Source of the DNA: Chloroflexota bacterium
GTDB taxonomy: Bacteria > Chloroflexota > Dehalococcoidia > JACQGW01
Length of the DNA: 10,401 nt
Reading direction: 5' to 3'
Assembly: GCA_016199325.1 (NCBI GenBank)
Contig: JACQGW010000133.1
Location: forward strand, 1 to 10,401
The position numbers and the translations under genes were made by a program. Each line of letters begins with the position of its first letter. Within the stretch, counting starts at the first letter, position 1. Shown here one piece after another: positions 1-5,763 of the stretch. The notes beneath the pieces are model-generated. The model was given only the letters and a program-made list of their open reading frames with translations. It was not told the DNA's origin and searched no databases.

Positions 1-468
1 CCCGTACTGCGTCACGCCGGTCAGCCGAAGCTGGTTCGGATCGGTCGTCGTGTCGTAGCCGAAGCCGTACTTGCGGACGAGCGTCTCCGGCGTCCCCGAA
101 AGCCGCATCTCGACGGCCTCGAGCTTGTGCGTCTCCCACGTCTGCACCTCGCTCGGCACGTCGCTCCGCTGCGACAGGATGAACCGCACGATCCGCCGGG
201 CGCCGCCCGTGTCGTTCTGCGAGTACCGGATCTTGTAGGGATAGCTGGAGACGGCGTACCATTGCTGGACGTTCCCGATCTCGCTCGTGCAGATGGGCGG
301 GTCGCCCTGGTAGTGGGTGCAGGTGTTGTCGGCCACGTCCGACATGCCCCCCACGCCCCGGTACGCCACGGTCAGGCTGTTGCCGTGGGTGTCCTGCATC
401 AGGTCCAGGTCCCACCGGTAGTACTCCTTCGTGTAGTTCCAGTCGCCGCCGTTGCTCCCCCAGTTGGC
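1..468 (-). pseudogene. Downstream part of the SpvB/TcaC-like gene, separated by an in-frame TGA; runs off the window
   Basis: Reading on in the frame of the upstream gene past the TGA at 469-471 gives an uninterrupted 156 codons to base 1. The translation begins ANWGSNGGDWNYTKEYY and includes WDLDLMQDTHGNSLTVAY, YPYKIRYSQNDTGGARRIVRF and, near the edge, KYGFGYD and RLTGVTQYG. The 'D-x-HGN-x-x-x-x-Y' and 'RL-x-x-V-x-x-YG' patterns are typical of SpvB/TcaC-type and Rhs-type toxin proteins, so this is the body of the same gene and not chance open frame. It has no good start of its own; the first in-frame ATG (397-399) has no visible ribosome binding site and falls inside the domain. Either the gene is a nonsense pseudogene, the TGA is a sequence error, or the codon is read through. 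The real 3' end lies outside the window. Confidence 0.75.
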
Positions 469-1416
469 TCAGTAGTGCCGGGAGCCGTCCACGCCCACGT
501 CCGTCTGGTCGCCGTTCTTCGTCGTGTTCGCCGGGTTGGTGTCGTCCACGCCGCCGAAGCGGTAGTAGGTGCCGTCTTTGGCCCAGGCTTCCCAGGAGAA
601 GGGGTTCTTCCAGGTCCAGTCCCGCCCAGTGATGGGGACGCGCTGGATGCGGATGAACGAGTCCTTCTTGGTGCGATAGTAAGCGAGGTTGTTCTGCACC
701 ACCTCCAGCAGCAGCTCATCGCTCACGCCGTTCAGCTTCAGGAAGAACTTCCCCGTGCGGGGCTCGTAGGTGATGGAGCCGAGGCCGAGGTGCCAGCCCA
801 CGCCCACCCAGGAGCCCCGGCTCTTGAGACTCTTCATCTCCTCGACGGAACCGCTGGAATACGACAGGGTCAGCCTGGGCTGCATGCCGTTGGGCCCCGG
901 CGTCACTTCCAGGGGCAGGGAGAACGAGGCGGTGCCGGTGAAGAGGTCGGTCTCGAAGGCGTTGACGAAGCCGCCGCCCGCCGTGAAGGGCGTGCCCCAG
1001 ACGCTGAGCTCGGAGAAGTGGGTGGTGACGGCGCGCATGGTGTGATTGAAGTAGTCGACGGTGGTCGGGAGGGGCGTCCACTGCTGCGGGGTCTCGTCGA
1101 AGCGGTAGAGGCTGAGGGAGAGGAGGCTCAGGCCCCGAACCTCGTCGTCGGCGTAGGTGTACTCGACGGCGACGAGCTTGGCAAAGGGGCCGACCTTCTG
1201 GTCGGCGGCATCGCGCACGTCCACGTCGTAGCTCGGCGTGAGCCAGTCGAACGCCGGCCGTGGCGTGTTGCCCGTGCTCGGCGTCACCCGCACGGTCGCC
1301 GAGGCCGCCAGCGCGCCGGCCGGGAAGGTGACGCGGAGCTTGCCGTCCGGCGACGTGATCGTGCCCCCGGCAGGTCCGATGTCCACTGAAGCGCTGCGTC
1401 CCGCACCCGTCGTCAT
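469..1416 (-). CDS. ZU5-like plus SpvB/TcaC N-terminal domain protein (toxin-complex/Rhs-related), ended by an in-frame TGA
   Basis: 315 residues to the TGA. Residues about 10-45 (DIGPAGGTITSPDGKLRVTF, then PAGAL and a VRVTP strand) look like a ZU5-type beta domain, which covers roughly residues 8-140. From about residue 155 the protein matches the start of the SpvB / insecticidal toxin-complex TcaC family: GTASFSLPLEV, GMQPRLTLSYSSGS, then VGVGWHLGLGSI (204-215) and KDGTYYRFGG (280-289). In that family this region begins a large beta-propeller/Rhs-like shell. No signal peptide is visible. ATG at 1416 is preferred over the ATG at 1422 because the AAGGAGG site at 1423-1429 touches the latter but sits 6 nt before the former. 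It is the last visible gene of the leftward set, 76 nt after the 173-residue gene. The family usually runs to many hundreds of residues, so a stop here is abnormal. Family assignment is confident; a toxin role is inferred. Confidence 0.8.
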   Translation of the reverse strand: MTTGAGRSASVDIGPAGGTITSPDGKLRVTFPAGALAASATVRVTPSTGNTPRPAFDWLTPSYDVDVRDAADQKVGPFAKLVAVEYTYADDEVRGLSLLSLSLYRFDETPQQWTPLPTTVDYFNHTMRAVTTHFSELSVWGTPFTAGGGFVNAFETDLFTGTASFSLPLEVTPGPNGMQPRLTLSYSSGSVEEMKSLKSRGSWVGVGWHLGLGSITYEPRTGKFFLKLNGVSDELLLEVVQNNLAYYRTKKDSFIRIQRVPITGRDWTWKNPFSWEAWAKDGTYYRFGGVDDTNPANTTKNGDQTDVGVDGSRHY

Positions 1417-1422
1417 AGGCAT

Positions 1423-1429
1423 CCTCCTT
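1423..1429 (-). promoter_or_regulatory. Ribosome binding site that fixes the SpvB-like start
   Basis: On the minus strand this reads AAGGAGG, a full Shine-Dalgarno match. It directly abuts an ATG at 1422 (0 nt spacer) and lies 6 nt before the in-frame ATG at 1416, so 1416 is the probable start and the longer call is two codons too long. Confidence 0.7.
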
Positions 1430-1492
1430 CACCGTCGATCGCTTGGCTCCGACGAACTATGCTCTTTTCCGCCCAGACTCTCCCTGAGACCG

Positions 1493-2014
1493 CTACGATG
1501 CGTAGTAGCTTTGCTTGGCGACGCCGCCAGAGTCGATGGCTGCAATGCCATTGATGCGCACTTCGCCCGCGACGTCGAGCTTGCCCTGGGGGATGGTCGT
1601 CCCGATGCCGACGTTGCCCGACTGCTTGATGACAATGCCGTCTCCAGGCATGTTCAGCTTCGGGGTCACAACGATGTCGCCGGTGTTGTTCGCCTGGAGA
1701 ACGAACGGACTCGTTGTTCCGTTCCAATCACCCGTCACTTTGGAGAGATACATGTACCCCGAGTCCGAGCGGATCTCGCATCGCGGGTCCGAAGAATGGT
1801 ACACGGTGAGCAGTGACCCCGGAACGGTCGTCCCAATCCCCAGCTTCCCCGGACTGATGTAGACGTCATCGGTGAAGGTCGTGGGCGCGGCGAACGCCGT
1901 CTTCGGCGGCGTGACGACCCGGCTCACGCCTGCTGCCCCGGCCCCCGCCACCGCCAACCCACACCACCTGAGAAATGCCCGGTGCGTCAACCGGGCCTGT
2001 CCGACCTTGGCCAT
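1493..2014 (-). CDS. Exported protein with Tat-like leader and 'GIGTT-P' repeats (173 aa), shorter paralogue
   Basis: The N-terminus has a leader with a Tat-like box, THRAFLRWCGLA (residues 10-21), a hydrophobic Ala/Gly core, and a plausible cleavage after AFA (40-42). The mature part opens with PTTFTDDVYISPGKLGIGTT and later has SGNVGIGTTIPQGKLDVAG (132-150). Such 'VGIGTT-P-x-x-LDV-G' repeats are common in bacterial and phage tail-fibre-like or adhesin-like beta-structured proteins. It ends in AKQSYYAS, the same end as the 245-residue neighbour. A GGGAGGG site lies just before ATG 2014. It starts 38 nt after the stop of its paralogue and is probably co-transcribed with it. The precise role is unknown; a secreted or surface structural protein is an inference from the leader and repeats. 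The leader has His-Arg where Tat signals normally have Arg-Arg. Confidence 0.8.
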   Translation of the reverse strand: MAKVGQARLTHRAFLRWCGLAVAGAGAAGVSRVVTPPKTAFAAPTTFTDDVYISPGKLGIGTTVPGSLLTVYHSSDPRCEIRSDSGYMYLSKVTGDWNGTTSPFVLQANNTGDIVVTPKLNMPGDGIVIKQSGNVGIGTTIPQGKLDVAGEVRINGIAAIDSGGVAKQSYYAS

Positions 2015-2052
2015 GGTTCCCTCCCGCGTGACGGCAGACTCAGCGCGTTCTA

Positions 2053-2790
2053 TCAGGATGCGTAGTAGCTCTGTTTCGCCGTACCGTCCAGGACTCCGTC
2101 CACTTTGATATTGCCGGCGACGTGCAGCTTCTCGGCCGGATCGGTCCTCCCGATGCCGACGTTGCCGCTCGTCGCGATGGCTATCAGATCGCCGGCGCCT
2201 TGACGCCAGAAGCGTGCGACGTTGCCGGCTGAATACCAGACCCAGTCATCGGCGCTGCCGCCTCCCCGATCACGGAACATGAAACCAGCGCCAGAGCCCG
2301 TCGTCAGGATCTCCGACGGACCGTTCGCGTGAAGAATGGTTGCCGGATCATTCTCCCCGATCCCAACTTTGCCATTCCCGGCAATGTGCATCGCTTCGGT
2401 CAGAACACCCGCATTGTACGTTCGCAGCCTGAGCGCCGTCGTTCCGGAGTTGTCCGACCGACGTGCCTGGAGGTAAGCGACATCGCCTGTTGAGTACGGC
2501 GCCATGTAGATGTGACCCGGCAGATAGAGGGTCTGGTATCCCGATTGGAGGCCATCGTCGGTTAGCCAGATATCGGCACTCCCATCTACGTCGAGGCTCC
2601 CCCGTGGACTTGTCGTACCGACCCCGAGCCTGCCCGGGCTGACATAGACGTCATCGGTAAACGTTGTGGGCGTGGCAAATGCTGCCCTTGGCGGAGTGAC
2701 AAGCTGACTCGCGCTCGCTCCCACTACAGCCAGCCCGCACCATTTCAAGAATGCCCGATGGCTGAGCCGTGCTTGTGCGACCTTCTTCAT
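2053..2790 (-). CDS. Exported protein with Tat-like leader and 'GIG' repeats (245 aa), longer paralogue
   Basis: It is built like the 173-residue protein downstream. A leader with SHRAFLKWCGLA (residues 10-21) and probable cleavage after AFA (37-39) is followed by PTTFTDDVYVSPGRLGVGTT, a variable middle, and AKQSYYAS at the end. Three 'GIG/GVG' repeat units are visible: RLGVGTTSPRGSLDVDG (54-70), KVGIGENDPATILHANG (141-157) and GNVGIGRTDPAEKLHVAG (209-226). Between them lie Gly/Thr/Ser-rich stretches with aromatic residues, such as DDWVWYSAGNVARFW, that look like beta strands of a fibre or beta-helix. GGAGGG stands about 5 nt before ATG 2790. It ends in TGA, which argues against TGA being a sense codon in this genome. 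The function is not recognised; an exported adhesin-like or fibre-like protein is the best description. Confidence 0.82.
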   Translation of the reverse strand: MKKVAQARLSHRAFLKWCGLAVVGASASQLVTPPRAAFATPTTFTDDVYVSPGRLGVGTTSPRGSLDVDGSADIWLTDDGLQSGYQTLYLPGHIYMAPYSTGDVAYLQARRSDNSGTTALRLRTYNAGVLTEAMHIAGNGKVGIGENDPATILHANGPSEILTTGSGAGFMFRDRGGGSADDWVWYSAGNVARFWRQGAGDLIAIATSGNVGIGRTDPAEKLHVAGNIKVDGVLDGTAKQSYYAS

Positions 2791-2867
2791 CCCTACCCTC
2801 CATCACGCAGCAGTCGCTGCACTCTCTACGGATCGCAGTGAGTCCGAGCAAGCGACCAGAGGGCGTT

Positions 2868-2920
2868 CCTGGCGTACTCCTTGGCGTTCTTGGCGTCCTG
2901 GCGGTTCAGCCTTCCCTCAA
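2868..2920 (+). repeat. Direct repeat, copy 1 (TTGGCG-type array)
   Basis: A run of four GGCG-centred units spaced about 9-10 nt (ctggcg, cttggcg, cttggcg, ctggcgg) ending in GGTTC and then a short tail CCCTCAA. It aligns with 3289-3342 in the same orientation, with most positions identical. It lies between the stop of the 80-residue gene and the start of the 245-residue gene. Read on the minus strand it is a series of ACGCCAAG-like words. From memory, similar words recur in intergenic spacers of many bacteria; their role is unclear. Confidence 0.7.
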
Positions 2921-2926
2921 ACGGCT

Positions 2927-3169
2927 CTACCGTTCCTCATCGCCGGCCGGGCCCAGCTTTAGGATGAACTGCTCCTCCGGCCCGTCGACCACCTGGATGT
3001 CCACGAACTGCGGTACGTAGACGCGCAGGGCGCTGATCAGGGCAGGCTTGCTGACCAGCACACCGCTGGTGTCGATGGGCTTCAGCGGGACCGGCCCTCC
3101 CCCCTCCCGGCTCTCCGTCGCTTCGCCGGTCCCGTCGTTCTGCTGCCCCCGCAATCGCACCTTCGCCAT
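2927..3169 (-). CDS. Small protein of unknown function (80 aa)
   Basis: I do not recognise a family. The protein has a charged, flexible N-terminal third (MAKVRLRGQQNDGTGEATES) followed by a more ordered part with VPLKPIDTSGVLVSKPAL and alternating hydrophobics in ALRVYVPQFVDIQVVDG and EQFILKLGP. No signal peptide or membrane segment is visible, so it is probably cytoplasmic. The start at 3169 is chosen because GGAGG lies 8 nt upstream on the minus strand; a longer reading to 3268 has no such site and crosses non-coding-looking sequence. It is first in the leftward gene set, 136 nt before the 245-residue gene, and two copies of a 53/54-nt direct repeat bracket it. Its link to the exported proteins and the SpvB-like gene rests on position only. 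Confidence 0.6.
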   Translation of the reverse strand: MAKVRLRGQQNDGTGEATESREGGGPVPLKPIDTSGVLVSKPALISALRVYVPQFVDIQVVDGPEEQFILKLGPAGDEER

Positions 3170-3288
3170 CACCCGTTCCTCCCTCTCCCTGCACTCCAGG
3201 CATCGATCGTCGAACCTGGGACCATGGATCCTGGACCTCGAACACGGAAGAATGCCGAACGAACCCAATCCCTTCCCCCTCTCCGCCG

Positions 3289-3342
3289 CTTTGGCGTCTT
3301 CCTTGGCGATCTTGGCGCCCTGGCGGTTCGCCCGCTCTCGAA
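3289..3342 (+). repeat. Direct repeat, copy 2 (TTGGCG-type array)
   Basis: Second copy of the 2868-2920 element, with TTGGCG units at 3291, 3303 and 3312, then CTGGCGGTTC and a similar CTCTCGAA tail. It lies upstream of the 80-residue gene, so the two copies bracket that gene as direct repeats about 420 nt apart, start to start. Confidence 0.7.
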
Positions 3343-3388
3343 GCCGCCCGACGCCGCGTGTGAGATCCCCTCCATGCGCGGAGCGGGC

Positions 3389-3425
3389 ATGACGTATGAC
3401 GCTTGACGTATGACGTATGGCGCAT
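3389..3425 (+). repeat. Heptanucleotide tandem repeat, about five units
   Basis: The bases divide into 7-nt units ATGACGT, ATGACGC, TTGACGT, ATGACGT, ATGGCGC and a final ATG. The spacing is exact with only point differences between units. It lies in the divergent spacer between the 80-residue gene and hyuA. It could be slippage-derived or a cluster of binding sites; nothing in the sequence decides. Confidence 0.75.
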
Positions 3426-3426
3426 G

Positions 3427-3441
3427 TGTGAGGGGCTCACA
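3427..3441. promoter_or_regulatory. Inverted repeat TGTGA-N5-TCACA, possible operator
   Basis: TGTGAG and CTCACA are perfect 6-nt inverted arms around GGG. This resembles the CRP/FNR-family site TGTGA-N6-TCACA but with a spacer one base shorter. Its centre is about 86 nt upstream of the expected hyuA transcription start, a position where activators of this type can act. A short chance hairpin is the alternative. Confidence 0.35.
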
Positions 3442-3484
3442 GCCGGAAGCCAGAATCCTCCGGTTGATCCGTCGCGCCCTCACG

Positions 3485-3513
3485 TTGACAGGAATCGCAG
3501 CGGAGCCTATGAT
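3485..3513 (+). promoter_or_regulatory. Sigma-70-type promoter for the hyu operon
   Basis: TTGACA at 3485-3490 is a perfect -35 hexamer. After exactly 17 nt, TATGAT at 3508-3513 matches five of six bases of the TATAAT -10 hexamer. Transcription would begin near 3520, leaving a leader of about 124 nt before the hyuA start at 3644. Such a match is unlikely by chance in DNA this GC-rich. Confidence 0.7.
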
Positions 3514-3631
3514 CCGCCAGAGCGGTGAGCAGGAACATCGAGCAGGGGAAGCGGGCGAGTCGCGCAGCCAGGCCGCGCCTCCGGTTCCGACCCCCGCCCC
3601 CTGACCCCCGCTCGAGTACCCTGTGTCCTGG

Positions 3632-3637
3632 AAGGAG
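3632..3637 (+). promoter_or_regulatory. hyuA: Ribosome binding site deciding the hyuA start
   Basis: AAGGAG lies 6 nt before GTG 3644. The alternative in-frame GTG at 3623 lies upstream of this site and has none of its own, so translation very probably starts at 3644. Confidence 0.7.
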
Positions 3638-3643
3638 AGAGCA

Positions 3644-5758
3644 GTGGAGCAATCCGTTCACTACCGGGTCGGCGTCGACATCGGGGGCACTTTCACCGAC
3701 ATCGTGCTCCTGGGCAACGATGGGTCCATCGCCACCCGCAAGGTTTCCTCGACGCCCGAGGACTACGGCATCGGCATCGTCGTCGGGCTCTCCGAGCTCC
3801 TGGCCGAGCTGGCGCTGTCACCGTCCGCCATCGCCGAGGTCGTCCACGGCACCACCGTCGCCACCAACGCCATTCTCGAAGGCAAGGGCGCCCGGACGGC
3901 GCTCATCACGACCGAGGGATTCCGCGACGTCCTCGAGCTCCGGCGCATCCGCATCCCCGAGCTCTACAACCTGTTCTACGAGAAGCCCAAGCCGCTGGTC
4001 CCCCGCCGGTTCCGCTACGAGGTCACCGAACGGATGGGCCCCCGGGGCGACATCCGTATTCCCCTCGACGAGGCGACCGTGCGGGCCGCCTGCGAGCGGA
4101 TTCGAGCCACCGGCGCCGCCGCCGTCGCCGTCTGCCTCCTCCATTCCTACGCCAACCCCGACCACGAGCTGCGCATCGGCCAGATCGCCCGCGAGCTGCT
4201 GCCCGACGCCTTCATCTCCCTCTCGGTGGACATCCTGCCGGAGCTACGGGAGTACGAGCGGACCAGCACGACGGTCATCAACTCCTACGTCGGGCCCATC
4301 GTCAAGTCCTATCTGAACTCCCTGCTCCGCCAGCTCCACTCCATCGAGGTCGCCGCGCCGCTCCTCATCATGCAGTCCAACGGCGGCGTCATGACGGCGG
4401 CGTCGGCCATGGAGCGCCCGGCGCACATCGTCGAGTCGGGCCCGGCCGCCGGCGTCATCGCTTCGGCCTGGCTGGCGAAGCTCGCCGGCCACGAGAACGT
4501 CATCACCCTCGACATGGGCGGCACCACCGCCAAGGCGTCCATCATCGAGAACGGCGAGCTGGTCAAGACCTCCGAGTACGAGGTGGGCGGCGGCATCAAC
4601 CTGAGCAGCCTGCTCGTCAAGGGCGGCGGCTACGCGCTGAAGCTCCCCTTGATCGACGTGTCCGAGATCGGGGCCGGCGGCGGCAGCATCGTCTGGATCG
4701 ACAGGGCGGGCATGCTCCAGGTCGGCCCGCAGAGCGCCGGCGCCACCCCCGGGCCGGTCTGCTACGACATCGGCGGGGAGGAGCCAACCATCACCGATGC
4801 CAACGTCGTCCTCGGCTACATCAACCCCGAGTATCTCGCCGGCGGACGGGTCCGGCTGAACGCCGAGAAGGGCCGGCAGGCGCTGGCGGAGAAAATCGCC
4901 GCTCGGCTCGACCGCCCCCTGCTGGAAACGGCCTACGGCGCCTACACCCTCGCCGCCGCCAACATGATCCGGGCCGTCAAGGCCGTCTCGACCTACCGCG
5001 GGCGCGACCCGCGGGACTTCGTCCTGCTCGGCTTTGGGGGCAACGGTCCGGTCTACGCCGCCGAGATGGCGCGCTCGCTCCGGATGAAGCGGGTGCTCGT
5101 CCCGCCGGCGCCCGGCCTCTTCAGCGCCTTCGGGCTGCTGTTCTCCAGCATCGAGCACGAGTTCGTCCAGACCTACTTCCGGCGGGCGGGCGAGATCGAC
5201 GCCGCCGCGCTGAACGCCGCCTACGGCCGGATGGAGGCGCAGGCCCAGGCGGTGCTGGCCGAGGAGGGGTACGGGCCGGACCGGGTCGTCATCCGGCGGC
5301 TGGCCGATCTGCGCTACTCCGGCCAGGCATACGAGCTGACGGTGCCGGTGCCCGGCGGCGACCTCAGCCCGGCCGAGGTCGCCGGGATGGTCGAGGCGTT
5401 CGGTCAGGAGCATCTGCGGACCTACGGCCACCGAGCCACCGACGAGCCGGTCGACCTGGTGAACCTGAAGGTCATCGGCCTGGCGGTCGGCAGCGGGTCG
5501 CGCAAGTACGACCCGGCGGCGGCGGTTCGGGCCGGCGACGGCGCCCGCATCGGCGGCGCGCGCGAGCGAGACGCCTACTTCGGCTCGGGCCACGGGATGC
5601 TGCGGACGCCGATCGTCTCCCGCCGGGACCTGGTGGGCCAGACGCTCGACGGCCCGCTCATCGTCGAGGAGTACGATGCGACCTGCGTCGTGCCGCCGGG
5701 GTGCCGGGCGTCGGTCGATGGGTGGGGCAACATCGTCGTCGACGTCGACGTGGAGTAG
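3644..5758 (+). CDS. hyuA: Hydantoinase/5-oxoprolinase A subunit (HyuA, ATP-binding)
   Basis: 704 residues from GTG 3644, the usual length for HyuA. Members use ATP to activate the ring amide of hydantoins, N-methylhydantoin or 5-oxoproline for opening, with a B subunit. Related proteins serve acetone and acetophenone carboxylases. The ASKHA-type phosphate loops are clear: GVDIGGTFTD (residues 10-19) and LDMGGTTAKASI (289-300). HGTTVATNAILEGKGARTAL (69-88) is the N-terminal family signature. Also visible are SNGGVM (245-250), ESGPAAG (264-270), EIGAGGGSI (341-349), GPQSAGATPGPVCYD (361-375), LGFGGNGPVYA (462-472) and GLFSAFGLL (491-499). No signal peptide, so cytoplasmic. The reading frame is intact. 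It is followed after 5 nt by the first B subunit, which indicates translational coupling. The true substrate cannot be read from the sequence. Family assignment is very secure. Confidence 0.95.
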   Translation: MEQSVHYRVGVDIGGTFTDIVLLGNDGSIATRKVSSTPEDYGIGIVVGLSELLAELALSPSAIAEVVHGTTVATNAILEGKGARTALITTEGFRDVLELRRIRIPELYNLFYEKPKPLVPRRFRYEVTERMGPRGDIRIPLDEATVRAACERIRATGAAAVAVCLLHSYANPDHELRIGQIARELLPDAFISLSVDILPELREYERTSTTVINSYVGPIVKSYLNSLLRQLHSIEVAAPLLIMQSNGGVMTAASAMERPAHIVESGPAAGVIASAWLAKLAGHENVITLDMGGTTAKASIIENGELVKTSEYEVGGGINLSSLLVKGGGYALKLPLIDVSEIGAGGGSIVWIDRAGMLQVGPQSAGATPGPVCYDIGGEEPTITDANVVLGYINPEYLAGGRVRLNAEKGRQALAEKIAARLDRPLLETAYGAYTLAAANMIRAVKAVSTYRGRDPRDFVLLGFGGNGPVYAAEMARSLRMKRVLVPPAPGLFSAFGLLFSSIEHEFVQTYFRRAGEIDAAALNAAYGRMEAQAQAVLAEEGYGPDRVVIRRLADLRYSGQAYELTVPVPGGDLSPAEVAGMVEAFGQEHLRTYGHRATDEPVDLVNLKVIGLAVGSGSRKYDPAAAVRAGDGARIGGARERDAYFGSGHGMLRTPIVSRRDLVGQTLDGPLIVEEYDATCVVPPGCRASVDGWGNIVVDVDVE

Positions 5759-5763
5759 CCCCG

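Larger units (their letters stand above)
3170..3643. other. Divergent non-coding spacer with repeats and promoter
   Basis: No convincing gene is present between the leftward 80-residue gene and hyuA; the open frames here have no plausible protein character. Besides the repeats and promoter listed separately, 3213-3241 holds two near-copies, CCTGGGACC and CCTGGACC, joined by ATGGAT. The leader from about 3520 to 3643 is very C-rich around 3580-3610, and I could not fold it into a convincing riboswitch or terminator by eye. No clear promoter for the leftward genes was found. Confidence 0.55.

Noticed and set aside
469..471. TGA as selenocysteine or as a reassigned sense codon
   Set aside because: SpvB/TcaC proteins are not known selenoproteins and no clear SECIS-like hairpin was seen. 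TGA is the normal stop of the 245-residue gene nearby, which speaks against a changed code.
127..1389. 420-codon plus-strand open frame opposite the SpvB-like gene
   Set aside because: It has no recognisable domain and a composition of a GC-rich shadow frame. The minus strand holds clear ZU5 and SpvB signatures over the same bases.
1890..2014. Lipoprotein signal because of the Cys in WCGLA
   Set aside because: The Cys comes before the hydrophobic core and lacks a lipobox (L-x-x-C with small residues), and a normal AFA cleavage site follows later.
2937..3440. Minus-strand open frames of 167, 113 and 104 codons across the divergent spacer
   Set aside because: They run through the short repeats, contain low-complexity Arg-rich sequence, and lack ribosome sites at their starts. 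Only the 80-codon part ending at 2927 has a good site and a plausible protein.
3388..3441. CRISPR-like array
   Set aside because: The units are only 7 nt with no unique spacers between them.
3623..3643. Longer HyuA start at GTG 3623
   Set aside because: It would put the only good Shine-Dalgarno site inside the gene; GTG 3644 is spaced 6 nt from that site and begins at the usual distance before the first phosphate loop.
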